A stretch of DNA of 64,000 bases, from the NCBI GenBank assembly GCA_024734495.1, contig JALMQS010000677.1, positions 62,001 through 126,000 on the forward strand. The letters are read 5' to 3'. The position numbers and the translations under genes are program-made. The notes beneath the pieces are model-generated. The model saw only the letters and a program-made list of their open reading frames with translations, was not told the DNA's origin and searched no databases. Positions 32,919-42,411 of the stretch are shown in pieces. Within the stretch, counting starts at the first letter, position 1; the number at the start of each line of letters is the position of its first letter. This stretch comes from Forficula auricularia (lineage: Eukaryota > Arthropoda > Insecta > Dermaptera > Forficulidae).

Positions 32919-33474
32919 GGAAGGCATCCCAGAGTAGTGAGGAAAGAAAAATTAACACATATAAAATAAGGTGTAATTTATTGGAATCTTCCTCCTTTCC
33001 TTCAAACCGACGTTTCTGAGATTTTTCCCTCCTTCTTCAGGGTTTCAAAGGGTCAATGAATGAAACAAATAAAATGTTTCCTCTTCTCTCCACAGTAGTG
33101 TTCAAAAACTTTCTTCATTTTTAACAAAAGGCATAGAAAAACAAATTTTTCTTTTCTTTTTTTTCCTTCTGTTTCTTAATTAGATCTAAAAAAATTTTTT
33201 AGATCTAATTAAGATCTAATTAAGAAAAGAAGGAAAAAAAAAATTTGTCTTTCTATGCCTTTTGTTAAAAATGAAGAAAGTTTTTGAACACTACTGTGGA
33301 GAGAAGAAGGAAACATTTTATTTGTTTCATTCATTGACCCTTTGAAACCCTGAAGAAGGAGGGAAAAATCCTCCGAAACGTCGGTTTGAAAGGAAAGGAG
33401 GAAGGATTCCAATAAATTACACCTTATTTTATATGTGTTAATTTTTTCTTTCCTCACTACCTCTGGCTGCCTTC
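32919..33474. repeat. 556-bp palindrome with two hammerhead-like motifs
   Basis: Arms 32919-33190 and about 33200-33474 are nearly identical inverted copies, meeting at TTAGATCTAAAAAAATTTTT. Outer words GGAAGGCATCCCAGAG and CTCTGGCTGCCTTCC close the ends. The 82-codon frame 33209-33457 is palindrome translation. Confidence 0.85.
33339..33393 (+). ncRNA. Best hammerhead-like motif in the window
   Basis: Strand a of stem I CCTTTGAAACC (33339-33349), core CTGAAGA (33350-33356), extra A, stem II GGAGG/CCTCC (33358-33362 with 33370-33374, loop GAAAAAT), GAA, ACGT (33378-33381), C (33382), then strand b GGTTTGAAAGG (33383-33393), which pairs with strand a at 10 of 11 positions. The expected cleavage position would be after C33382. 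The left arm of the palindrome holds a mutated copy on the minus strand (about 33005-33055). Confidence 0.55.
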
Positions 33475-33685
33475 CATTACTTTCAATTAAAATTTATTTT
33501 AATCAAGTTTAATTATAAAACACAGTGTAAAGTATACAAATAATTTTATTTTTCAATACACAAAATCATATTATTTAAAGTTTATAAATGATATTTTTGA
33601 GTCTTGAAAAAATTTCACTTTTTCCCCCAATTTATTTTGAATTCTTTTACTATAGTCAATGGATGGTTTGTGGGTTTTATATTAT

Positions 33686-34924
33686 ACCGGGTGAGTTTTT
33701 TATCTTGAGACAGTCTTATAACTCAAAAACAGTGCATTATATGAAACAAGTTTCAAATAAAAGTTTGTTTATATCGAGGGGGAAACTAAACTACACTATT
33801 GTTTGTCGACCTAGAACAAGCTTTCAAGGGTATTTTAATGTCAAGTTCTGTTTTTTGAAATAGAACCCTATATTTTTCTTTACGTCTTCTTATTTTACTT
33901 AAAAAACTGAACAACTTTTATTAGAACTATTATTTTATACGACATCAATTAAACAAAATATTAAATCAATTAGATCTCCAAAAAAATCTTAATAATTATT
34001 TTTAACAATTATTTAACTTAATTATCAAATAATAATGATTAAATAATTGATTATTAAATAAATAATTATTAAATCTAAAAGTCACAACAATGAAAATAAG
34101 TGCTTATAATGATCTTAAAACTTCATTATACACAGATTTAAGGGATTATTTTCTACTTAATAGAACTATTTAAAATTCTTGAGTTTAAAAAAGTTTTTTT
34201 CTCGTGTCAATCCAGTAGATAGTTATATTGTATTACCATAATATAAATGGAGCATTTTTTTGTTGAAGACAGAATTAAAATGGTCTTAATTTATCCGGTG
34301 AATGTGGAAGAAGTGTTATGGGGCTGCCAATAAAATGGATGCCGACCGTTTTCCTTATAGGAATACACCCTCGCAAGCTTCATTTTATTGTGTTGTAAAA
34401 AAAGGAAATGTAAAGGCTGCAAGAAACTGAAACAGGCCGAAATAAGGAAATTGGAACTGGAATTCATCCAGAAGACTTGCAATACCCTCTGGAATGTCAT
34501 AGAATAGTGGCGCAAAATGATTAAATTATTAATTATTAGTAAATTATTTATTCAATAATTAAATGTTTGATCATTATTATTTGATAATTAAGTTGAATAA
34601 TTGTTAAAAATCATTATTAGGATTTTTTTTGGAGATTTAATTGATTTAAAATTTTGTTTAATTATTGTCGTATAAAAAAATAGTTCTAATAAAAGTTGTT
34701 CAGTTTTTTAAGTGGAATAAGTAGAAGAAAAGAAAAATATAGGGTTCTATTTAAAAAACAAAACTTGACCTTAAAATACCCTTGAAAGCTTGTTCTACGT
34801 CGACAAACAATAGCGTAGTTTAGATTCCCTCTTGATATAAATAAACTTTTATTTGAAACTTTTATCCATATAATGCACTGTTTTTATATTAAAATACTGT
34901 CTCAAGATATGAAACTCACCCGGT
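33686..34924. mobile_element. DNA transposon with ~400-bp terminal inverted repeats
   Basis: Ends ACCGGGTGAGTTT and AAACTCACCCGGT; arms about 33686-34080 and 34515-34924 are inverted copies with scattered differences. The ~440-bp centre includes a transposase-like remnant at 34247-34428. Confidence 0.8.
34247..34428 (+). pseudogene. DUF4817-like N-terminal remnant of a transposon protein
   Basis: From the ATG at 34247 the frame reads MEHFFVEDRIKMVLIYPVNV then stops at about 34331. In the next frame (34338-34428) it reads ADRFPYRNTPSQASFYCVVK before TGA. Together they follow the pattern of the arthropod transposon-associated DUF4817 region (hydrophobic MVLIYGE-like box, then A.RFP.R.TPS...F..VV). 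A frameshift joins the two parts. No catalytic domain is left in the 440-bp core. Its position exactly between the long inverted repeats suggests it is the remnant of the element's own gene. The family call is from memory of the pattern. Confidence 0.5.
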
Positions 34925-35177
34925 TTATAGAAATAGAATAAATATAGAATATAGGGGTAGATATTAAGGGTTGTTTACCTTTGGGTGAGTGTAGGTAGCC
35001 TCTGCTGATGCCCCGATGAATATTCGACCACAACTAAAGCGAAAATGCCAGCTCGAAAGAATCCCGTTACTCGATTAGATTAGCAAGCGGCCAAATTTCG
35101 CCGAATTATATTAAATCGAAAATCTCACAAATACTTTTTAAGAGATTTTATTATTTTATTAAATCACACATAATTAA

Positions 35178-35360
35178 TTAGTACCTGGAGCCACCGAGCG
35201 ATGCACGGTAACCCCTGAACACCCCCCCCCCCCAGAAACCACACACCTCGCCTCCACCACTGCACCCCACATTACCCTAACTGCGCCTCGCACCCCCGGA
35301 TCCCCCACAACTGCACCCCACCTCCTGCACCTACCACATCCACCCCACCCCGCACCCAGT
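35178..35360 (-). mobile_element. Helitron-type 3' end and G/C-rich body, minus strand
   Basis: On the minus strand hairpin ACCGTGC-ATC-GCTCGGT (one mispair), then GGCTCCAGGTA and CTAA (35181-35178) before T. Body 35215-35350 is C-rich on +, related to the G-rich tracts at 2740-2840 and 48543-48850. The 5' end was not found. Confidence 0.65.
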
Positions 35361-35616
35361 TTTTGCATTTCTAGCTTTCTAATGATCTACATATTATGTG
35401 TATATTTGTTTACTCGTACACCAATTTGCCCACATTCGTTCATGTTGATAAACATTATAAAAAAATAAATAGGAAAATAATAATAAAAAAATAATTGTAT
35501 AGGATCTGAAATAAAAACATAAAATTAAATAAGATTTGTTTCCAAGTTATATAAAAAAAAGCCACTTTAACCACTTCATTTGTAAACACACCTGTTTTGT
35601 TATGATTTAGACACCT

Positions 35617-35812
35617 GTTAATTTTTTTTTTTTTTTTTTTTTTGGCTTTTCGGCCTTTCTAACCATAAGCCAATTTACGATACTATATATTTTTTAAATT
35701 TTGCATATACCCCGGGGGTCAGATTTTAGCCGAATGCCTCGAGTCGGATTCGAACCCGGGTCCCCTTGGTTAGCAGGATGATACGCTACCGACTAGCCTA
35801 TCTGACCCCCCC
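35617..35812 (-). repeat. SINE2 copy with target duplication
   Basis: Poly-T start on +, B box complement GATTCGAACCCGGG, flanked by CTGTTAATT on both sides. The duplication shows a genuine retroposition event. Confidence 0.85.
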
Positions 35813-35879
35813 AACTGTTAATTAAAAAACAAACAATTTTATTTATTTTTTTTTATATATATATTTTATTAAAGCAATT

Positions 35880-36070
35880 GGGGGGTCGGGTAGGCTAGGC
35901 GGTAGCATATCAGCCAGCTAACCAAGAGGACCCGAGTTCGAATCCGGCTCGAGGCATCCGGCTAAAATCTGACCCCCGAGGTAGAGACAAATTTAAAAAT
36001 AAAAAATAAATAGTATCGTAAATGGCTTATGGCTACAATGGCCGAAAAGCCAAAAAAAAAAAAAAAAAAA
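35880..36070 (+). repeat. SINE2 copy with 12-bp target duplication
   Basis: Flanked by ATTAAAGCAATT (about 35868-35879 and 36070-36081). Poly-A end at 36052-36070. It lies about 70 bp from the inverted SINE2 copy. Confidence 0.85.
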
Positions 36071-36453
36071 TTAAAGCAATTATTTTACATGAATTAAGCA
36101 TACATTGTTTTTGAGTTTCGACTCCGGAGATTACTTCTCCACCATCGACTGTCCTTGATCATTTTTTAAGTCCTTGTTTTTAATAAGAAGAAAAAACTAA
36201 TTAAATAAAAAAACTCTTTTCCGATAATTATTTCAATTCCATTTTTTCGTCTATCCACAAGCAAAAATTCCTAATTGATAGCGTTTTTCTTTAGGAGACG
36301 GTATAAATATGCAATTGGATGTTGATGAAGGCAGTCCACGGTGGTTGTAATGTGGTTGAATTGCTTTTTTTCTATTCGAGATGAAAAAATTTTATGTTTT
36401 CCTGGCATTGTCAAAGGAGACAGGAAGTAATTATGATTTGAACTACTTTCATT

Positions 36454-36985
36454 TTTTTTTTTTTTTTTTTTAATGCAATCGAATGCAAGAAGGGTGCACC
36501 AGTAAAGATGCAGCCCCTATGGATCTCGAAAGACCCTTGCATTACCGAAGAGAAGAGAAAGTTGATTAAGTGAGAGGGTGTAGACGTAGGTGTCTATGCA
36601 CTCCGGTTTTGAAGGTTTGAAGATTATAGGTGCTGGGAAAGATAGAGGCTGGGAGAGAGTTCCAGTTCCTTGAAGTCATGGGGATATATGTATTGGCGAA
36701 TGAAGTGGTCCGGCACTTTTCTAGTTTGACCGCGAGAGAGTGTTGGGAGTCGGCAAAACGCGTGCTACGTGCAAAGCATGCTTTGGGGGAATTATTGATT
36801 TTATCTCATCAGAGCACCTGCCGTGATAGTATCTATAGAAAAGGGAAAGGGCAGAGACATCTCTTCGATGAGCCAGCGAGTCGAGGGAGTCGGTGAGGGT
36901 AGAATCGTCAATTAGCCTGACGGCTCGTTTCTGAATTGCATCCAGGGTAGCAAGAGAGTATTTTGAGGCTCCTCTCATTGACTTT
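36454..36985 (-). pseudogene. 5'-truncated LINE, reverse transcriptase C-terminus
   Basis: Minus strand from 36978: SLATLDAIQKRAVRLIDD, then LTDSLDSLAHRRDVSALSLF, then YRYYHGRCSDEIKSIIPP, followed by a frame break near 36721 and recovery as MTSRNWNSLPASIFPSTYNL in another frame. It ends with the tail GGTGCACCCTTCTTGCATTC and a poly-A (T run on + at 36454-36473). Same LINE type as 53763-54460. The catalytic domain is missing. Confidence 0.75.
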
Positions 36986-37036
36986 TCGTTACCCTGAAGA
37001 AGGAGAGAATAAATCCCCGAAACGTCGGTTTAACGA
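36980..37036 (+). ncRNA. Hammerhead-like motif with bulged stem I
   Basis: TTCGTTACC before the core pairs with GGT-(TT)-AACGAA after it (three plus six pairs with a two-base bulge). Core CTGAAGA, extra A, stem II GGAGA/TCCCC (one mispair), GAAACGTC. Confidence 0.5.
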
Positions 37037-37299
37037 ATAAATGTAAAATAATAAAACCATTATAGTCTTATTTTTTACAACCACCGTGGACTGCCTTCAT
37101 CAACATCCAATTGAGAAATTCCAAATTTTAATATAATATATTAATATTTGCTATAACGTATTAGTGGGTTTTAAAATTAAAAAACCAATTAATAAATAAA
37201 AGATAATTGAAAAAAATTTAAACAAACTTTTTAATTGAGATTTTCATCTATCAATAAATTACTTTAATTAAGAAAAGATCAATTGAGATGAAATTTGTT

Positions 37300-37451
37300 G
37301 AGGTCCAGTTCTAGCCAGATCGCTTTCTCATCCTCAAAACTCGTTAATAGAATTTGTTTCATCAAAATCGGTAGAGCCGTTTTCAAAATAAAACTAAGAT
37401 ACAAATATATATATATATAAAAACAATTTTTGCTCGTTTAATAAGAGTAGA
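37300..37451 (-). mobile_element. Helitron 5' end, minus strand
   Basis: The minus strand begins TC at 37451-37450 after an A, reading TCTACTCTTATTAAACGAGC, the same 5' end as 46625 and 2191. The 3' end was not located. Confidence 0.6.
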
Positions 37452-37816
37452 TAAAATGTTCAAAATGTCCACCTTGAACTTCATTAAACATTCTAATCTT
37501 CGTCCCGTGGACTGACTAATAGGTTCGTTCGAAAAGACTATCTTCAATTGATTTTTATTATAATTAATTGTTTTCCATTGTACACGGCAACTAGGATTTT
37601 ATTGTAATGTTAAAAGTATGAGTTGTACTATGACAGAAATGAAATATTACAATAGCTATTGGTCTGAAAGTAGGCATTTCCGGACATATGATTATTGGAA
37701 CTTTTTTTATTTTTTTTTGAGATGTGTTATCCACCTTTAAATCTATTTTTTGAACACCCTGTATATATGTATATATATATTCATTTGCAACAAGCATAGA
37801 ACAATTTCAATAATAA

Positions 37817-38021
37817 ATCTTTTAAGAGTAGAAATTTTATTTAAATCACACATAATTAATTATACTTATTTATTAAACACAAACAAACAATACAATATAA
37901 TTGATAACGATCGCAGAATAAGCCGATCAAAACGTCGTAGTTATATTGTATTATTTGTTCGTGTTCAATAAATAATTATAACTAATTATGTGTGATTTAA
38001 ATAAAATTTCTACTCTTAATA
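37817..38021. repeat. Foldback repeat
   Basis: AAGAGTAGAAATTTTATTTA is inverted at about 37995-38016; arms of about 60 bp surround a degenerate CCGATCAAAACGTCGTAG motif that recurs near 61758. Confidence 0.6.
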
Positions 38022-38990
38022 TACAGGGTGGGGCATAAACATCTACCACATTTTGAAGAGGTATAAAAAATGAAAAAATTTAACTAGAAAAAAACTGAAT
38101 ATATTTTTGAAAAGAACATAAAATAATTTTTTTAAACATTATCAGACAAAAAGGGGGCGGGGGGGTCAAAAATGAAAATTCCATTCCTTTCGACCTAACT
38201 CAACCAAATTTTGTATACATATTCTGTGGACACCCAGAGGGCTAGTAATGCAAAAACTAACCAAATTTTGTATACATAGTTTGTGTTTGTGTTTTTTTCA
38301 TCATAAACTCCACGAGGAGCGCTTGATGAAAGTCATGTTTTAAAAAATAAAACAATAAATAAACAAATAAATAGAATAAAATATATAAATAAACAAAACA
38401 AATAAATAAATAAAACAAATATACAAAGAAATCGTGCCGAGAATATGTCAGAAATCAAATCCAGACATGATCGTCGTCTAAAAAGTCTGGTCGAAATGGC
38501 TAGAATTTTTTGACCCCCCCCCCTCCATTTTGGGTGGTTAGTTTTTGCATTTCTAGCCTTCTGGGGGTCCACAGAATATGTATACAAAATTTGGTTGAGT
38601 TTTGTCGAAAGAGCTAGAATTTTCATTTTTGACCCTCCACCCCCCATTTTGGGTGGTTAGTTTTTGCTTTTCTAGCCTTCTGGGAATCCACAGAATATGT
38701 ATACAAAATTTGGTTGAGTTTTGTCGAAAGGGCTAGAATTTTCATTTTTGACCCTTCCCCCCATTTTGGGTGGTTAGTTTTTGCATTTCTAGCCTTCTGG
38801 GGGTCCACAGAATATGCATACAAAATTTGGTTGAGTTTTGTCCAAAGAGCTAGAATTTTCATTTTTTGCCCCCCCCCTCTCCCCCTCGCCTTTTTTGTCT
38901 GATAATGTTTAAAAAAATTATTTTATGTTCTTTTCAAAAAATATATTCAGTTTTTTTCCAGGTAATTTTTTAAAATTTTCTTTACTTTAT
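38022..38990 (+). mobile_element. Repeat C copy 2 with expanded minisatellite
   Basis: Begins ACAGGGTGGGGCATAAACAT. At least five ~118-bp units follow (TTTTGGGTGGTTAG at 38528, 38647 and 38764), interrupted at 38285-38480 by unrelated sequence. The right inverted repeat (38890-38990) is truncated before its tip. Confidence 0.75.
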
Positions 38991-39177
38991 TTAAAATGTT
39001 TCACCAAGAACCCAAACCCACACCAATCTCCCTTAACAAAATCTTTGTGTTTGTTTAATTAATGGTAAAAAAATGCCGAATCATCAAAATTTCTGAAGAG
39101 TATGCGGAGTCATGAAAAAGTTTTAATTTTTTTTTTCTCATATGTAAACTAAATTCTTATTTGAAAAGTTTTACATT

Positions 39178-39594
39178 TCAGTGTCAGTCGAAAATTCCGT
39201 TCCAAGTTTGTAATTTGTAAGGAAATGCACTTTGAAGCACCTGACAGGTGGGGCTGTCGAGAACCAAGTCACGTGTGTCGTCGAACCCCCCTGAGGGTGA
39301 AGAAATGCTGTTGTCCTGGGGGACGAGGGGGCCAAGTGCGAGGGCGCGTGCGCCGCTAGGCTTGCTTTCACTTGGCAGCCGGCGTCGCGGCGCCTCGGCG
39401 TTAGTGCGAGTCGCTGCCTCCAGTTTAGCGCAGATTCGGCCCCCTAACCAGCTGACATCCTCTTGGCGAAGACACCTTACCGGCGGGCGAGTGCTGTCGA
39501 GAGGCCCTCCGCAGCGGAGTATGTGAGCCACCAGCGATTCTCGGGGTCTTCGCTCATGGGGGGTAGTTTTTTTTTTTGTTCTCCACGCCTGACA
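39178..39594 (+). promoter_or_regulatory. GC-rich promoter and 5' UTR candidate
   Basis: GC content rises sharply between about 39240 and 39590, with many CpGs, in otherwise AT-rich DNA. Two TCAGT words (39178 and 39185) fit the arthropod initiator. Several short upstream ATGs, including 39225, would act as upstream ORFs. Long frames on both strands here (39184-39531 minus, 39248-39526 plus) are explained by low stop density in GC-rich DNA. Confidence 0.5.
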
Positions 39595-39715
39595 ATGGAA
39601 CTACGGATCTCCTTCGTCGTCGTGCTCGTCGTCGGCATTGCCGCGATGGTCGGCGTCGTTGGCGGACAGGATACTCAGGACACCACCTCCGAAACCGGCA
39701 TCGTTGACCAACCAA
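39595..39715 (+). CDS. First coding exon of a secreted or membrane protein (host gene)
   Basis: The ATG at 39595 is in a strong context (GACAATGG) and opens a classical signal peptide: MELRIS, a hydrophobic stretch FVVVLVVGIAAMVGVVGG, then a polar start QDTQDTTSETGIVDQP. Cleavage is plausible after Gly24. After 40 codons plus one base the sequence reads CAA|GTAAGTAAG, a consensus splice donor at 39716, giving a phase 1 intron as is common in genes for extracellular modular proteins. Reading past the donor meets TAA after two codons, which supports an intron. Codon use is GC-rich, unlike all transposon frames here. An in-frame ATG at 39463 would hide the signal peptide, so 39595 is preferred. 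Protein identity unknown; no downstream exon was recognised in the window. Confidence 0.65.
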
Positions 39716-39972
39716 GTAAGTAAGACATGCTTCCTCTATCACCGGCGGAATTTCCCCGCAGTGCGGCGCTTACTTATCACTTATCAGTAGACGAATCAGT
39801 AAAAACTATCAAAATATGTAATAAGTTCAAAAAGCTGAAATAAGTAAAATGCAGAATATCGTGAAATATGCAAATATATGCAGTAAAAAATGGCAAAATG
39901 GATGTTGATAAAGGCAGTCCACGGTGGTTGTAAAAAATAAGACAATAATGGTTTTATTATTTTACATTTATT

Positions 39973-40016
39973 CGTTAAACCGACGTTTCGGAGAATTATT
40001 CTCTCCTCCTTCAAGG
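39973..40016 (-). ncRNA. Degenerate hammerhead-like motif
   Basis: Minus strand CTTGAAGGAGGAGAGAATAA then TTCTCCGAAACGTCGG. The core CTGANGA is altered. Confidence 0.3.
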
Positions 40017-40027
40017 TAACGAAAAGT

Positions 40028-40082
40028 CAATTACCCTGAAGAAGGAGAGAATAAATCTCCGAAACGTCGGTTTAACGAATAA
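40028..40082 (+). ncRNA. Hammerhead-like motif
   Basis: CTGAAGA (40036-40042), extra A, stem II GGAGA/TCTCC (40044-40048 with 40056-40060, perfect), GAA, ACGT, C, GGT. Compared with 36980-37036, stem II here is fully paired. Confidence 0.45.
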
Positions 40083-40492
40083 ATGTAAAATAATAAAACC
40101 ATTATTGTCTTATTTTTTACAACCACCGTGGACTGTCTTCATCAACATCCAATTGCATATTTATACCAGTCCGTCTCCTAAAGAAAAACCCTATCAAACG
40201 GCAAAATATTTTTTTATGCACTCACAAATTAAAATTAAAGACAAAAAGTCAGTAGGTATATTTGAAGAAGTGTTATGAAAGAAATAAAATGATAAAATAA
40301 GCTATATACACCAAGTGTAAATATGTACTTTTATTGAGTGAAAGATTTCACAAAATTCTCATTATATTATCTATTATATCTATTATAATATATTAAAAAA
40401 TCTTTAAACTCAAAGAAATAATAGGTGCACTTGAATAAAATCAACATAATAAATATAATGATGTTTCAAAAAAATGTGATCGAAAAATACGG

Positions 40493-40510
40493 GGGGGGGG
40501 GGGGGGGGGG
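40493..40510 (+). repeat. G18 homopolymer
   Basis: Uninterrupted run of about 18 G. Similar runs are near 55842 and 61642. Could also reflect sequencing or assembly slippage. Confidence 0.8.
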
Positions 40511-40961
40511 TAGTTTTATTTAACAGACACGATTGTATTGTATTGCTTTTATTTTTTATATTAACAAGCTTTTCTTATTGACGTACAAATAATAAACTAA
40601 TAAAATAATGCAAATATTTGTCCGGCTATAATCTGATCACTACACTAATTTAGACACACTTTCACACACACACACGAACACTCAATGGCCAAAATGGGCT
40701 ATAGTTACCGAAGGCCATTAAAAAAATAATAATAATAATAAAGAAATAATTAACAAAGGATCTCAAAAATAATTAAAATTTGATTGTAATTGTGAATAAT
40801 TTATGTTTACAAGTATTTTTCTAAATTATCTTCAGGTTATTATGTCTACGGTCACTTAAAATTGATTTATACGATGAAAAGGAGCGCTCCACATCCTCAG
40901 ATGTAATGGGGACAAATTTAAAGGAACTTTATATATATATATCTTCATTTTTACTTTACCA

Positions 40962-41060
40962 TACAGAGTATGGTCAAGTATTGTAATCGTAAAAAGTGTT
41001 TTTTTTGCTTCTTTTTTTCATTCTTTCTCCGAAAATTTATTTTTAAAAATCTGTATTTGG
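40962..41060 (+). repeat. Repeat B fragment
   Basis: ACTTTACCATACAGAGTATG hairpin end with the following GTCAAGTATTGTAATCG only. Confidence 0.6.
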
Positions 41061-41239
41061 CTCGAAATAAGCAATATTTGACAAAAAATCCTTCAAATAT
41101 GCAAAAATATACAGTATAAAATTTAACCCACAGTATCCTAGATGCATGATTCGGATAGATAATTGACCTCCTGGGTCGTATGTGGCGGCAAACAAAATAT
41201 GCAATTGCATAGGTATCCGGTCTCTACTTATTAAGAACT

Positions 41240-41880
41240 TTTTGTTTTATAAATCTCCCTTTATATTGTAGCTTATCTGAAATTTCTATGATAAAATATA
41301 TAGGGTAGCGGCTACAGTCGTTGGCCCCGAGGCAGTCATTGCCCCCCTATACTAAAACACAAATAATAAGAGATTAAATAAGTGAATTAACCAAAAAAAA
41401 TATTATAAAAATTTCGCCATTAATTATTGTCATGTTGGCAATTCTGGAATCACTATGGAATACCTGGGTCAATAACTATTACAGGGGGCCAATAACTGCA
41501 TTTTTTAGAAATTTTCAAATAAAAGTACTTTTTGAAAATTTCATGAGAAAATGAACATTTTTGCTTTATTTATCAAAATGCTCATAGTATCTATGTGCTG
41601 TATTCATAATTTGAACCAGATTGTTCCACAATTTGCTTGGATATGCATTGAAAGCTGCTAGGAGTTGCTTAAGGGGGCCAACGACTGTAGCCGCTACCCT
41701 ACAAGCTCGGACAGATTTGCCAGATTTGTCAAACGAGCACGAGATTGGCTAGTAGTGGTACATAAACAGCAAAAAGTTTTGGGCTTATGAATTATGAATC
41801 CTTATTGTCTGTTCTATATAATCTAGCATTAACATTTTGCTAGTATTGTCGCGATACAACTACCTTAAACGATAACCCAA
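41240..41880 (-). repeat. Repeat G copy 2
   Basis: Reverse of 27345-28640 without its SINE and hAT insertions, but carrying its own MITE (41303-41699). It supplies the empty sites that date the insertions at the other copy. Confidence 0.75.
41303..41699. mobile_element. Tc1/mariner-type MITE with TA duplication
   Basis: Inverted termini GGGTAGCGGCTACAGTCG and its complement; 397 bp; flanking TA (41301-41302 and 41700-41701). The uninterrupted target (AAAATATATACAAGCTC) is present, inverted, at the other repeat G copy near 28570. Confidence 0.85.
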
Positions 41881-42411
41881 AAATATAGATTTATGAATAA
41901 TTGATGAAAGGCTTATTAATATGTAATTGGTATTTGGCTCTTCGCACTCTGGCGACCAATATAGGAACTCACTCAGAGCCAGACACCATTAGTCATAGAA
42001 TAGTCATACCTGTTACAGGAACTAGGCGAATGTTTTATTTATCTTTATATATATAAAAAGAATATATTATTATATTACTGTTATAAAGGGACATATATTC
42101 TATTCATCTTTCAGGTGAATATCTTTGTACATACTGTATATACTGATTTTATCTTATATTAATAAATATCATCTTTCAGATATTGAAACTTGAATCGTTT
42201 TGTGTCTTACCCTCGAATCCACTAATCACGAAGTTACAAATATTTATTAGATGCTCCTCTAGCGCTTCATATTATTGTTATAGATTTACTATATTCTCTT
42301 CCTTATTTATTTATTGTTATTATTGTTATATAGATTTATTTTATTAGACCTAATTTATTTTGGCTGTGAAAGTTAATTTATCTCCGATATTTTGTTTATT
42401 TACCCCGTTAT

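Larger units (their letters stand above)
36305..37118. mobile_element. TIR element (CAATTGGATGTTGATGAAGG) hosting a LINE insert
   Basis: GGATGTTGATGAAGGCAGTC at about 36316 is inverted at 37085-37110. The related palindromic copy at 39895-40200 lacks the LINE, so the LINE 36454-36985 is a later insertion or rearrangement. Confidence 0.7.
39895..40200. mobile_element. Palindromic copy of the CAATTGGATGTTGATGAAGG element
   Basis: Arms about 39899-40025 and 40026-40152 are inverted copies; the right flank 40150-40200 matches 36270-36310 in reverse. It lies within the presumed first intron of the gene at 39595. Confidence 0.75.

Noticed and set aside
39184..39531. 115-codon minus frame and 92-codon plus frame in the GC-rich leader
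   Set aside because: Both strands are open only because GC-rich DNA has few stops; no domain, and the signal peptide exon on + explains the island better.
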